A stretch of 64,000 nucleotides of DNA, from assembly GCA_047495785.1 (NCBI GenBank), contig JBLDXI010000007.1:1116001-1180000 (forward strand), given 5' to 3'. This stretch comes from Lepidodermella squamata (taxonomy: Eukaryota; Gastrotricha). The position numbers and the translations under genes are program-made. The notes under the pieces were generated by a model that saw nothing but the letters and a program-made list of their open reading frames with translations, was not told the DNA's origin and did no database searches. This document shows positions 30,851 to 42,686 of the stretch, piece by piece (within the stretch, counting starts at the first letter, position 1; each line of letters starts with the position of its first letter).

Positions 30851-32029
30851 GTTTCGGACATGCTAGTCTTTAAAGGTGTCCCTGAATAGTTTTTTGCGTT
30901 AGTTTCAAACAAGACAGTTTCTGGAAACTTTCATTTATATAGAAGAAAGTTTTCAAGTGAAAACTATGACACCGTGCTGAAGAACTACCGTTCCGCTAAG
31001 CTCTACCGTAGTCGTGGGTTAGAACTACGGTACATATGAGACCCGCCAAGCGTTTTCGGCCCTATCTCGGTGTTCAATCATTCGAAAATTGGGTGTTGTG
31101 CAATTGGGACTATGCGCCATATGTTGTCTTTTCAAATGATTTATAAGGGACGAAATCGCTTGGCGGGTCCCAAATGTACGGTGTGAATCGGTGTTGCTAG
31201 GGGTGTCACCTCTTTTGTACATAATCTGCTTAACTGGTCTCCTCCGTTTACCCAGCACCCTTCGCACGGCGAAGGACGCCATCATGAGATTCCGTCCTAA
31301 GACTATTACGTCAGAGTCTCCATCCTCGAGCACCGCTGTCGCTTGCCAGGCGTGCCTTTCTTCATGTGGCGCATTCAACGCCGCTGTGAGGTAACGCCGT
31401 TCGCTTAGTGCTGCCGTTGCGTGAGGATACGGAAGGGTACAGTGGATCTTGGTCTTGGCATGCGTAGAGATTACAGCAGGCTCGATTCAGGCCTTACCCG
31501 ATAGTTCCGAGGTAGAATTACCATCATTGTTCTCTTCAGTCTCAAAGGTTCCCCCCGGCGCTACTGCGGCAGCTTTGCTGCTGCTGTTGCCAATTGATTC
31601 TCTTTTCACTTTGCAGCGGTCATTTCAATCTCGCACGGCAACTTGACCCAGAATATTTGTGTGTGCCTGTCATCAATCATCGAATACAGCAAACTTTGAC
31701 CCAATCTCTGCACATCCTTATTGCGATTTTTCCTATCAGAGGTTTATTTATATCGTGTTTTAATTGGTAAACATATTTTGAGCTATACATTGCAAATTGG
31801 GCGGGTTTTTAACCGACCTACATACATTCAGGGTGACACAAGCCGCTGATAAGAGGACTATTTATTTCACGGGAATTAATGTTTGCTGAATGAAACTCTG
31901 GGCTGAATCATCATGCACTAGAAGGAAATTAGCTCGATATACGCCTTCTGCTTATCTGCGAGTTCGGTCGCCATAAAACATACCTAATCGTTGTGAGACC
32001 GTCTATGGCCTTGTCGGCAATCTTGATAT
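30851..32029. other. Decayed repeat and GST promoter side
   Basis: A minus-strand frame at 31025-31378 (117 codons, with ALNAPHEERHAWQA just at its start) looks like a remnant of a mobile-element protein, but no domain can be named. Nearer 31650-32029 the DNA is AT-rich and should contain the promoter of the GST gene. Confidence 0.35.
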
Positions 32030-32780
32030 ATGGCTGAAGCTGCTAAAATTAAACTTCACTACTTGAATGGCCGGTAAGTTGAATTTGAAAGTTTAGCAAA
32101 AATAAGGCGTTGCATGTGAATGCTATTTCAGCGGCCGAGCTGAGTTGACCCGGTACATTTTCCACTACGCCGGTCAACCATTCGAGGATGTCCGCTACAC
32201 GAAAGATGAGTGGTCAAACCAAAAAGCAAGTCAGTCCGAATAACAACATATCTGCAGCCTATTAAAATTGCATTTTTAAGATTTCCCCATTGGCCAGCTA
32301 CCACTTCTGGAGATGCAAAAGGATGGCAAGACTCATTTCTTGTCCCAGAGCTTGACTATCGCCCGTTCCGCAGCCCGCAAGTACTGCCTTACCGGCGCTG
32401 ACGAGGTAGAAGCTGCCCAATGCGACGAGGTTGTAGATTGCATCAACGAATTGGCCAACATGTCCCGATTGGCACGGCTCGAGACTGACCCTGAGATTAA
32501 ACAGCAGATCAGGGCCCGTCTTCGCGCCGAGGAGTACCCCCGCTTGTTAGGCTACCTTGAAAAGAAAGTCCGATTGAATGGCGGTAAACATATTGTTGGC
32601 AATAGCTGGACTTGGGCGGATTTCGCCGTTTCACTGATTGTCAACGCCCTGCTGAAGCGTGCTGAAGATAGTGCTAGCACAGCCGAAAAGCTGCCGGGCC
32701 TTGTTAGCCTGGCGAAGAGCGTTGATGAGATTCCGCAAATCGCTGAATGGATCAAAAAACGCCCCGTAACTCCGATGTAA
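32030..32780 (+). CDS. Glutathione S-transferase, sigma class
   Basis: Cytosolic enzyme that conjugates glutathione to electrophiles; sigma-class members can also isomerise prostaglandin H2. Exons 32030-32073, 32132-32229 and 32281-32780 give 213 residues, the usual GST length. The catalytic Tyr lies in KLHYLNGRGRAELTRYIF. The glutathione site is seen in GQLPLLEM and SQSLTIARSAARKY. The C-terminal helical domain includes NSWTWADFAVS. Introns are 58 and 51 bp; the second donor is a weak GTCAGT. A polyadenylation-type AATAAA follows near 32818. It is a lone copy in this window and looks intact. Confidence 0.92.
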
Positions 32781-33740
32781 CTTGATTAATTCTCAACTTA
32801 TTCTTTATTCGAATTGTAAATAAACTTGCAAAATACCTGCCGTCGTTTGGGGTGAAATGGGCACTTGAGACTTGCGGCAATTTGGCCGAAAATTGATGTC
32901 ATTACATTACTTTTGATAGCTCAAAGACTATGAGTTTGATCTCTGAAAAAATTATGCAGATGATCTTCAATAGACCCCCTACATCTGCAGAAATTTTCAG
33001 CAAGTTGTGTTCCGAAATCAGCTCACGGCAAGCAGTATTTACTGGCGAGTTTAGGCGGGTAAAAACGACCCCCGACCCATATGAATTGGATTATCTGAAA
33101 CCAATCGAAAAGCTTTGAGTTCAAATAAAGTTTTTTCCGCCGACAATTTCCTTTGTTTATAACAGGCAAAAACCGCGACCTGAGACGATGCACAGGTATG
33201 GCCCGAGCCCTAATTGCGCCCAAATTGCCCCATGGAAAATTCACTGCCAAATTTGCCCCAAACGACGGTATACATTATACGATATCAAGGTTAGAGGAGA
33301 CTGAGGCCACATGCACAAGCTGTGGCTTTTCTGATTTATATAACCGAAAAATGTCAGCTCCGAAACATTCAATAAGATCGATTGAATGGGAAACCACGCT
33401 GATGGCTATTTTCCTGAAAAACATTGGTTCTAAAATAAACCGGTGCTTGAGGCAGTTCGGCGATTCTGAATAGCCGATAATGGTTATTCTATCACATCAA
33501 AGATGAACAATCCTCTGAGACCTCTGCGACCAGAAACTTGAAGTGAAGAAGCTTAAACCATATTTGCCTTCCCGCCTCTTCCACCCCATGCCCGCCATCA
33601 GATGGAAAAAGCCGTGCATTTACAGGATATTCGCAGGAAGTTTGATATTTCAACTCCATTGATCGATGATTACAACTCCAATGCAAAACAACCAGTCGGA
33701 GAACAATTTCGTCCCTGCAAATATTAAGCGATAAAGCCCG
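32781..33740. other. Intergenic with two weak open frames
   Basis: Frames at 32930-33118 (62 codons) and 33153-33473 (106 codons, with CTSCGF near its end) lie between GST and the next channel gene. They cannot be joined by a GT-AG intron in a consistent phase, and neither shows a known domain, so no gene is called. Confidence 0.3.
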
Positions 33741-34916
33741 ATGGCATCGTTCTTCGTTTTGCTGATACTGATGGCTAAGCTCGCGTCGATGGGAGCTGCT
33801 TTGTCGACTGCTGAAGAGTTTGCAGCGAAATTTGCTAAATTTTGTCCGGCAGTTCGGTCGAAAAGCCTAACAATGGAGCAATCACTTTATTCAAATTACA
33901 GCCGTCCGATTGTCGTGAAAATCAACATGATCCTTTATCGTTTTGTTGACATTGACGACGTGGAGCAAAGACTATCTCTACTTGGGTATCTGTCTTATGA
34001 ATGGGGGCTGCCATGCGAAAGCCCGAAATGTACGGATTTACTGACTGAAACAGAGTGCATGATGTTCAATCCTGCCAGGCTTTTCTACCCAGTCCCAGCT
34101 TTAGACATTTGGACTCCAAGGATCTATCATTTGACAGCCAGTGAATCACCTGTTTTCAATCGCAAATTGAGTGACCAGGTCTGGATCTTTCCATTTTACG
34201 AATCGAGATCTATGAATTACTACACTTTCGATCGATTCGACGTCTCATGCACTTCCTTCAGCTACCGCAAATTTCCTTTCGATACGCAATCCTGCACGAT
34301 GATTTTTGAATGCGATGATGTTCTCGAAGACGTGGTGCTCAGCCTCGAATCATTTCAAATCGATGTGTCAGCCCGTGATACCTTCATTGTTGATACTGAC
34401 ATATGGTCTGTTGTCGAGCCACTCGAGCATAGCAGCTACACATCCTTGCAGGCTAACGGCGCTTTCAATGTAAGCCGAGTTAACATGACCGTTCAATTTC
34501 GACGGAAAAGAGGCTACTACGTCTGCAACATCTTCGTGCCAACTATTACTCTGTTCATTCTTCAAGTCGTTTCTCTATTAACCGAGCCAGTGAATCGAGA
34601 CCAATCAGCGTTTTGCGTTACAGTTGTGCTTTCCTACGTTGTTTTCCTCACTATGATTTTTGACATGGTGCCAAAAACTTCAGATCATGTCTACCTTGTG
34701 TACATGGTAGCTTCTAAATTCATCTTTGCAGTTCTAATTACGGCATATACTTGTTTGAGTCCTAGTTTTCCTGAGTCGCTAAAATCCCGTGTTGTCAAGT
34801 TAAATAAATCTCTGGACATACCAATCGGTCGTCTTCTGGACCTGGTAATGGCTGCAGCTGCAGGTCTGATTGTAATGGTTATTGACGCAATTCTTTTCTT
34901 ACTGATGTTATCTTAA
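33741..34916 (+). CDS. Cys-loop ligand-gated ion channel subunit, intronless
   Basis: Pentameric receptor-channel subunit of 391 residues at the plasma membrane. It has a signal peptide (MASFFVLLILMAKLASMGAA) and a ligand-binding domain with the WxPD-like ALDIWTPRI. The Cys-loop is C-TSFSYRK-FPFD-TQS-C, with 14 residues between cysteines instead of the usual 13. M1 is YVCNIFVPTITLFILQVVSL, M2 CVTVVLSYVVFLTMIFDMVP, M3 VYLVYMVASKFIFAVLITAY and M4 DLVMAAAAGLIVMVIDAILF. The M3-M4 cytoplasmic loop is only about 30 residues, far shorter than in most animal subunits. There is no adjacent Cys pair in loop C, so it is not a classic nicotinic alpha subunit. It is the most divergent and only intronless member of the local four-gene family. 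Ligand unknown. Confidence 0.85.
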   Translation: MASFFVLLILMAKLASMGAALSTAEEFAAKFAKFCPAVRSKSLTMEQSLYSNYSRPIVVKINMILYRFVDIDDVEQRLSLLGYLSYEWGLPCESPKCTDLLTETECMMFNPARLFYPVPALDIWTPRIYHLTASESPVFNRKLSDQVWIFPFYESRSMNYYTFDRFDVSCTSFSYRKFPFDTQSCTMIFECDDVLEDVVLSLESFQIDVSARDTFIVDTDIWSVVEPLEHSSYTSLQANGAFNVSRVNMTVQFRRKRGYYVCNIFVPTITLFILQVVSLLTEPVNRDQSAFCVTVVLSYVVFLTMIFDMVPKTSDHVYLVYMVASKFIFAVLITAYTCLSPSFPESLKSRVVKLNKSLDIPIGRLLDLVMAAAAGLIVMVIDAILFLLMLS

Positions 34917-35680
34917 CGTCTTCCTTCTTCTGCTGTGCATCCTGGTTAGAATTTGTACCTATTTACAACCATTCCGTGATTTCCAAATTCTCAAATCTGT
35001 CACCTAAATCTCGAGCTTCTTTGAACATTATCAGTCTAATTTTTACTATGGTTCTCAACAATATTTTTTGTGTTTCGATTGGTGTTTCATGAAATATCTC
35101 ATGAAATTTATTTCATATATTTTTCATATATTTTCATTGTTCTCTATACAACGATTTTGCTATCTTGCGGTAGAGTTCTCAACCTTCAAATGGACAATTG
35201 AACATGGAAAACTGAATTTGACCAACCAGACTGCTATTTAGGCGGCACCTGTGAGATGGCTGGATAATTTTGCTGCGATGAGCGTTCGATAGGCTTAAGC
35301 TCTTAATAAATAATCACAAATAAAAATATCAGAATCGCGCGTATGATCTACATACAATGAATGAAGGGCCTAGAAGTAAATTCTGAACCCGTTGACTAGG
35401 CAGACGTTTCGATAGTTTCATAATTTCAAAATTTGGCTTCGCTAAAGATTTTCGGAGAAAAAGTGTTTTGTCTCTCTTTGTCCAAATAGTTGCGCCACCG
35501 GCACCACCTAGATTCACCTACCAGCTTGTCTACACGTGGCGCATTATTAGTGGTAACTTAGACGCATTGTAGAGGAAGAAGAAAAACGCAGCCAGATGCT
35601 GCCAAACATCTCATGTGCTCATGAGTTGGAACCGCTACAGAATCAATCAACCATTTTCAAAATTAGTACAAGGTAAAAGA
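34917..35680. other. Intergenic
   Basis: AT-rich spacer. A run of ATTTCATATATTTTTCATAT near 35105 is simple sequence. No gene. An in-frame ATG at 35615 could extend the next gene, but it would push the signal peptide inward. Confidence 0.35.
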
Positions 35681-37587
35681 ATGCGTGAAGTAGCTGTCTT
35701 CATCGCTATATTGCTTCAAAATGGCTTGTGCCAAAGTCGCGTTCAAAATCTCGAATTCCTCGCGGCCGGGTACAGTTTGTACCACGGAAATCCCCACTGG
35801 ACACCGCCCGCCGCCATCGACCCCGGCTTCCGTGCTAGCATTTTCGATCTCACAGTAACCAGCGGGTCTGAACAACTGACCAGCGACGGAGCATCGATAT
35901 TTCACCGCGGCATCGACGTTAAACTTTGCTCAGCATGCAGTCTCAACTTCAAGAGCAGCCTTTCGAAATCAATGAACGACTACGTTGAATCCCTTCGAGC
36001 ATCAGTGAAAGTAACCGACCCAGTTCTACATGGCGCGTTTGCCGCAAGTGATGACTACAAAACTGTCGAGCAGCTGATAGCTATTGGACGCAGGCTAGTT
36101 GTCGAATCATTGGCTACTTGCGTCACTCATTGCGCAACGCTAAACATGTACGACTCGCCGCCATTCACCGGCAACTTCAAACAGGCCGTTTCAGGGTTGC
36201 CCGATCATTATGACAACGAGACTATGGAAGAATTCACGGAGTTTATCGACCACTTTGGCACGCATTTTGTTACATCAATGCAACTCGGCAGTATTTTCGG
36301 GCTTCGTGGAGCAATGTGCCGGAAACGGGTTGAGCGGCTTCAAAAATTTGGCGTCAATATTGAACAGGCGGCCAGCCATTCTGTTCTGGCTGAGTTATCT
36401 GCTTTTAATCAAATTTTGTACGCCAGCAATCAATCAGTGTTCACGGCAAGTAATGAAGATTTGGAGGCCATTCGGCTGTTTAAACGTTTCGTCGAGGCCT
36501 TGAACTATATTAGTTTGGGTGCTCGACCTCCAGCGAGTGGATTATCAGCCGAGTGGTTAGCAGCATCGGCTATAGAGCCGGCACCAGTGAGTTTCTTCAA
36601 AATATTTTCATTACATTTTTTCATTTTTCTAACTTTCCAGGTTAGTATCTCCGTCATGCCTATTACGAAACTGCTTACACGGACGAGGTTTGATTACGAC
36701 ATCGAGTCGCGACAGAAAGCTCTCGAAAAAGCTGTAGCTGAGTATTGCAATAAAACGTTACACGGAAAAACGATCACCTCTCATTGCCTGGCGGCTTCAA
36801 AAGTCGACATGTACAATTTGGGACACCACGCACGGCGTAAGATTATTTATTATGCAAGGTCCTGTCTTATTTTTTATTTCCCTAATAGCGAAGCCGCCGA
36901 GGTATTTCGTCATGCCCACTCGAACTGGGTATCGGTTCAGCGACGCCCAAGCGGCTTGTGTTAGCCAAGAGGCCAGACTTGCTATCATTAAAACTGTTCA
37001 AGAACATGCGCTGGCCAAAGCTGCATTCAGCGGTACGTTTTCTCGAAATATAGCCATTCGAATTTAGAAAATGAGTACCGTAACACGGTGTAATTGTTGA
37101 CAGGATAACCTTGGAATCTTAAGGCGTTGATGATTATTTTAGGGTTGAACGCTAAAACATGCATAACATTTTTTTGAGCAAAAGCTGAATTTAAACCTTT
37201 AAACTTTAAAACTTTTTCCGAAGTTTACAGTATAATATGTTTGTAGCTGCTCGCCCGTACTGTGCTTGGATTGGCTTAACGGGCGGCGTAGGAGCTTGGC
37301 AGTGGTTAGATGGCACGAAGCCAGAGAATTTCTACCGTGACGGCTGGCAACCGTGGGAGGGTGCCACTGGTCCTGTCGAAATGTGCGCGGCCATGTGTCA
37401 GGGCAAGGTTGATAAGAAAATTCGTATCTGAGAAATATTATGAATTTTCATCTTTATATAGGGTATTGTTGGATGGGCGGACTTGCACTGCGACCTGTCT
37501 TGGATGACGCAAGGTAATGGCCCAGTAGCGGCGCTATGCGAGCGTGTCGATGTGAAACCGCATCCAGATGAAATTCCGGACTGCTAA
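35681..37587 (+). CDS. Secreted MACPF (perforin-like) protein with C-type lectin domain
   Basis: Exons 35681-36586, 36641-36836, 36889-37032, 37247-37407 and 37462-37587 give about 510 residues. The Met at 35681 was chosen because it starts a signal peptide (MREVAVFIAILLQNGLCQS). Residues about 30-330 are the MACPF domain, with its signature FIDHFGTHFVTSMQLGS near residue 190 (the usual closing Gly-Gly is Gly-Ser). The last 140 residues are a C-type lectin-like domain with YRFSDAQAACVSQEARLAII, YCAWIGLTGG, WQWLDGT and a late C...C pair. MACPF proteins can form membrane pores; the lectin domain would give glycan or cell-surface targeting. A role in defence or attack is inference. A WND-type calcium site is not obvious. 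Confidence 0.8.
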
Positions 37588-37950
37588 TTGAACACATTTT
37601 CGTTGTTGTTCATGGTTGTAAACCTTGGAGTAATAAAATGACCCGTGTTCTTGTGTCGATCTTTCCATTCATTTCTCGTCATGTTCAAACCTTACGTTTC
37701 AATTTCGATCCGAAGAAGAAGTTTTAAAACCATTTCAGAATATTTTAGTTTGTAACGAATAAATTCGTTGAAAATTGAAATTGAAACTCGCAAAAACGTG
37801 AACTCAGCTGCCGCTTAGCTCTTGTTGTCCTGTTGCTGCTATTGTTGTCCTATCCCATCATAGGCCGCTGGTCAGTCAGTTTTGACGCCATAAGACGTGC
37901 TTGGGTTATCGCTACCGTAAAACCAGTATAACTGTATTCGTCTTTTGTCA
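37588..37950. other. Intergenic 3' flank
   Basis: Contains AATAAAATGA just after the lectin gene, a likely polyadenylation signal. Nothing else is recognised before the shared block at 37950. Confidence 0.35.
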
Positions 37951-38360
37951 TTGGCTCCCTTCAATTTGAGAGCTGTATGCGATATTTTTGCACAATTTGC
38001 TTCCGTCGTAAATCAAAATAGCGTTGTCACCTGTCATTATTACGGTGTTTTAGCCTTGGCGCGATTCCAACGCAAATTTTTTAACCCGCCGCATCAGCGC
38101 TAGGTAGGCGTAGCTGAGCAACACAAGCCGCAGCCAGGTGACGACAACAGCAAACCAGCCACAAAGCGCCAGACCCCTCATCCGTTGCCTATTTATGAGA
38201 CCGTCCGCAAGGAAAGCAATAAAATCTCGAACAATGGTTGCATGCTGCGCAATCTAAAAGCATTGTGCTCGCACTCATTAAAACAAATCGAAAAAAACAC
38301 ATCCTCTTCCTTTCTTTTGGACGGTCTCATATTGATCTCCACAGAAAAGTTTATTGGAAA
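37950..38360 (+). repeat. Shared upstream block, copy A
   Basis: This 0.4-kb segment recurs at 44130-44440 and 57190-57470, each time upstream of a Cys-loop receptor gene. Shared landmarks are AATAGCGTTG, ACCTGTCAT, GGCGTAGCTGAGCAACA, AAGCCGCAGCC and ACCGTCCGCAAG; the first two copies also share AATCTCGAACAATGG and TTCTTT...GGACGG. It probably moved with the receptor genes during duplication. Confidence 0.65.
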
Positions 38361-38934
38361 GAGCTTGTTGGAATATAACAATAAATATAATGGTCTGATG
38401 AGACTCGACTATTGAAACCCTGAACCCAGCTACATTAATGGTGGCAAGAGTTGGCCGAATGTCTTATCTACGCTCGTTCCTGACAATTTTACCTAGCCAC
38501 GCATCTTTCTCCTTTTTGCCTTGACAAATGAAATATCTCTTGCGAGAGAGCGCTTTCACGCTTCAAGTTGACCACTAGAACTAAGCTACAGGAGCCACCT
38601 CCTTCAGCACGGCCGAAATCTAATAAGAAGTCAGTGTTTAGTTGATTTTTAATATGGGGTGAAATTAAGTAAATGCGTACCCTGCATGCAAATTGCTTTT
38701 GTTGCAAAACGTTATTGTTGCATGCGGATAAACGCCGACACCCAAGAGACCTCACAGCGCGGCGAATAATAATGAAATCATACTGGGATGTATTAATAAT
38801 AACCTTGAATCTCACCTAACCTAAGGTTTGGGAATAACCAAAGGTAACCACAAAAAACGCTATCGGCACAAAGAGATCGATCGTAATCAGGGATTGAGAG
38901 AGAAGGGAATACAAATTTTAAATTGTATACTTAA

Positions 38935-39900
38935 GTATTTCCTCGCAGCCCTGTGAGGAAGAGGAATAGTTCTATGGAGACCACACTCAATGATATAGCT
39001 TTTAACGCAAACCAGAAAATCAATAATTTTAGTATGAGGCAAAATATCAACACAAAATTGTTTTTTTTTGAATTTATTGCGCACTCTGTTCCAGCCGCAC
39101 TCGCCAGTACGCACATAAAAAATGGTGCACCTATTTGCACATAATTATGTGGTATATTTCAACTATTTGTAAATAATTATGCGGCAATTTGTCCCTATTT
39201 GTACATAAGTTTTTTCAAAACTAACCCTAACCCCAATCCCAAACCTAACCCTAAACCCTAAACCCTAACCAGGATAACCCACAAATTCGCGACGTAAAAA
39301 AGTCAACTTTCGAAAATTATGTACACATAGTCACATAGACACTTAGCATAAAAAGGTCAGTGGCAGGTAGCTGGGAGATGGGACCAGTTTTCACCTGCTT
39401 GAAAGCAGATACCGACCTGGTACCTGGTTCTACCTGCCACTGGCAATTTCTATGTGCGTAATGGTAGTGAGTGGCCGGAAAAGGGTGCGTAATATATTGT
39501 AAGAAAAGCAATTTTGCGTTGAATTTTGCCTCACAACCTTATACGTTATACGGATTGGGTTTGTCTTTCGGGAATAACGCTTTGCGGGTCAGAACCAACG
39601 GATTTTTTGGATTTTTTTCTTGGCAGGAAAAATAAATTCATCGCCTTGTTCCACACCTATGGCGGTGTGTGATTTTTGCGTACCGCGAGTCTAATTGCTG
39701 TATTTTAGGGCAAGTTTATAAATAATATCTTCCTAATGAATTTTTAATCATGCGCGCATGCTCGTTAAGCTCAGTTGAAAGCAAAGAAATTCTTCTTTGC
39801 AAACTTCAGCTTGTATATAAGAAAATGTTTAACCAAAAATCTGCTCGCCATGTGGTAAAATGCACCTAGCCAAAATTGCATTACCATCGGCTGTATTTTT
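38935..39900. repeat. Left arm of a large inverted duplication
   Basis: Segments of this block recur in reverse at about 46930-47660. GCAAACCAGAAAATCAATAA at 39009 corresponds to the ATTGAATTTATGGTTTGCGT region of the other arm. AATTGCTGTATTT and CTAATGAATTTTTAAT near 39700-39750 match the reverse of 47130-47170. The two arms flank receptor A. A related 170-bp piece also lies at 46545-46715. Confidence 0.6.
39220..39272 (-). repeat. Interstitial telomere-like repeat
   Basis: A short run of CTAACCCTAACC, CCAATCCC, AAACCTAACCCTAA and ACCCTAAACCC units reads as TTAGGG/TTTAGGG on the minus strand. It is degenerate and only about 50 bp long, so it is a relic or insertion scar rather than a telomere. 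Confidence 0.6.
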
Positions 39901-40312
39901 CATCTGTTACCATTACGCTTGTAACGCGACGACTACGTGGAAGGCGTGGCTGCATCATCACGTGAACATCGCGGGAAAATGCAGAAGCAAAGTATATTTC
40001 TCCAATGACAAAATAAATCCGGATTAAGTGTTCTAAAATTATTGATTTTCTGGCTTCCGTCCACAGTTTTATCCATTAGTGTAGTCTCCGAAACACAAGT
40101 CCTTTCCAATTGACATCGAAGCTACTAATCTGAGTCTACTAATTACTATGGCAAAGAAATTTTAGGGTCCCATAAAATAGTAATCCTGTTGTTGTTTTAT
40201 GATTATGATTGAATTGATTATGCTAATGTATCTCTACGCTAGCTTCTTAGGGACGAACAAATAAGCTGATTGGTTACCTGCCTTAAGAAAGCGGAATCAA
40301 TGGCTATTTGAA

Positions 40313-40371
40313 GCTATAATTGCCTCAAGACAGTGACTAATATTTTCTGTTCTCGTTTGAGGGAATATAAT
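40313..40371 (+). promoter_or_regulatory. Conserved proximal promoter / 5' leader of receptor A
   Basis: CTATAATTGCCTCAAGACAG followed by TGACTAATATTTTCTGTT lies 5' of the start codon and is repeated almost unchanged at 48471-48534 and 57680-57745. The TATAATT about 57 nt before the ATG is a candidate TATA box; transcription would then start in the leader. This is inference from position and conservation. Confidence 0.45.
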
Positions 40372-41705
40372 ATGCACATGAGAATGGTTTTAACCGTCTT
40401 CTCAACAATTTTCTTGGCGATCATCTTTGTTAGAGAAGGTTTGGCTCTGGGCAATGTCAGTGGCAGTTCGGCTAATTACAACCCAGATGCTCTGCGCGAT
40501 ATGTTCTTCGAGCTTTGCCCGTTAGCAAGATCCAGCAATCTGCCAACGTCGTTCCACAGAAAGATTAATAACTTCTCGGTACCCATCCAAAGTTACTTTG
40601 TAACTCGTCTATTAGCAATCAACGATGTCAGCGATGTTACAATGAGGTATTCTAAATTGTTAAGTTAATAACATTCATCCATCATTCATCATTCCAGCAT
40701 GACAATATCCATGACATTGCGTATCTATTGGGACATGCCGTGCGGCGAAGATATAAGGGAGCAGTTGTGGCCGGGTTACTCGGCTTTGAGCCAAACATTA
40801 CTCGATAGGATTCAATTCGAAGTTCCAATCGATCAAGTATGGTGGCCGGACATGGAACATATAAACGCTATTGGGGAGACACGACCGTTGCGAGGGTAAA
40901 TATCTGCTGAATTTAAAAAATTCTGCTTTTGGTTGGAAATTCCAACCTGAAACATTAATTAAAAATTCATTTCAGGGAAAGGTTGATAAAAGTGCGGCCA
41001 TTTCTCGTTACTGGGCCGAGATTTGTCATTTACACCGTGCGGACGTTTCAATCGAACTGTTTTCAGTTCAGCTACACCAAGTTCCCATTCGATGTTGCAA
41101 CTTGCACCCTCGAGTTCGAAAATGAAAATCTCAACAACGAGGTTAATCTTGCGATCGATTCAGTTACCGTTGCCTACTTATATAAGCCCCTCCGGGACGA
41201 TGACATTTGGACTTTCCAGACCTACAATGGGACAGTTTATGACTTCGGTGGTTATCCGCATGTCACTGTTACTCTATCTCTGAAACGGAAGTTTCAATAC
41301 TACGTCGGAAATGTGCTTCTGCCAATGTTCACGCTCTTTATCCTCCAAATTCTCTCTTTAATTATGGACCCTGCGCATCCGGATCGGCCCAATTTTTGTG
41401 TGACGATAAATTTGTCTACCGCAGTTTTACTCTCCCTAGTATTTTCGCTGATTCCTCGAACGTCGGAGAACGTTTATTTGATCAATGTCCTAGTCAGCTT
41501 TATGTTGATCTGCGCACTTCTCACGGCTTATGCCCTGATCACAAACAGTCTCAGCACTTGGAAACCGGCTCGACAAAGAATTGGAGCAAAATTGTTCCAC
41601 GGAGGGATCAAGGTAATCAGGGTTGCGGACCTGGCGATGGCAATAGCTGCATTCATCACTGGCATGGCAGTTGTTACACACTATGGAGTCAAAATGTTGG
41701 CTTGA
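40372..41705 (+). CDS. Cys-loop ligand-gated ion channel subunit A
   Basis: Exons 40372-40646, 40698-40895 and 40976-41705 give 400 residues. Signal peptide MVLTVFSTIFLAIIFVREGL. The ligand-binding domain has WWPDMEHINAIGE (the WxPD motif). The Cys-loop is C-FQFSYTK-FPFD-VAT-C, again 14 residues. M1 is YVGNVLLPMFTLFILQILSL, M2 FCVTINLSTAVLLSLVFSLI, M3 VYLINVLVSFMLICALLTAY and M4 VADLAMAIAAFITGMAVVTH. The M3-M4 loop is about 35 residues. There is no loop-C Cys pair, so the agonist class is open. Exon 2 is 198 nt in all three paralogues and intron phases are identical. Upstream and downstream flanks are shared with B and C. Confidence 0.88.
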
Positions 41706-42686
41706 CGATTTTTCCGATCTAGAGATCTATTCATGTTGCGATACCAATCTACTGCTCCTATATCCACGCACGAGCGTTTGCGGCACAAAATAATACTAAT
41801 GCTATTGTTGTAAAATTGAAAATGCTGTTGTACAGTGCGTTTACCATAACTATTAACATGCCGGTTATTTTTAGAAACAATGAATCACGCGCACTTCGTC
41901 ATATCAACGTTAGCATTTAATGCTTATGAATAGGAGCCAATAAAACCGCTTTGTATAGCTTTAATTAAATTGGGTAATGTGCCCTAATATGTCATAATTA
42001 TGCTTACTTCTTTTCGAGGCCCGATATCTACTCACCTGATGGGTCCCGGTCCGATTTTTCTTTGCAGTATACCTGGTTCAGGTCTTGACTTCGATAATCC
42101 GTCAAAAAAGTCGACCCCATTGCATCATTGTGGGCGTGGCTTCAGATGTTGTTACGCATGATTGAATACATACCTGGTTCTTCCTAATCCTTATTCTTCG
42201 TCAATGATCATGATGAGACGAGTTTTTTGTTAAGCAAGAAGATCTGATTAATCATTATCAAGGAATGAATTGCAGACTGTAGTTGCAAAGATCAAGCTTC
42301 ATAGCTCATGAGCTCAGCACTAATTAGTTAATAATTAGGTACTTACTTACTGCTCACAGCAATACTTGTAGGTTGTAGAAGAGGATGGGGTCAGGATTGA
42401 CTTGTTATCTTATGAGGGTAACGCGTAAAACACAGGGACGGCGGCTCAACTCCAAAATCAAAATTTAAACTGTTCAGTTTTTAACACAGGTTTATATACT
42501 TTTTACTTTTACAAATAACAACAATATTTTAATCAAATTATTTAATAACAAATTTATTTTAGTAAATTGGGGGTAAGAAGCGCTTTTCGAAAGGGAAGTA
42601 TTTTTTAGTAGATTGGATATCGTTGCTCAATTTTTGGTTGCTCAAATTAGCATAGAACCAAATGAAAATAGGGAAAGACTCTTTGC
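41706..42686. other. 3' flank of receptor A and AT-rich spacer
   Basis: The first 150 bp (TTTTTCCGATCT, then TGTTGTAAA...TTGAAAATGCTGTTGT) resemble the 3' flanks of receptors B and C, so the duplicated unit includes the 3' untranslated region. Beyond about 41950 nothing is recognised. Confidence 0.45.

Noticed and set aside
31025-31378. 117-codon minus-strand frame as a host gene
   Set aside because: It lies in a GC-shifted block of decayed repeats and shows no domain; treated as mobile-element debris.
32930-33473. A two-exon small gene downstream of GST
   Set aside because: No GT-AG pair joins the two frames in one phase, and neither frame resembles a known family.
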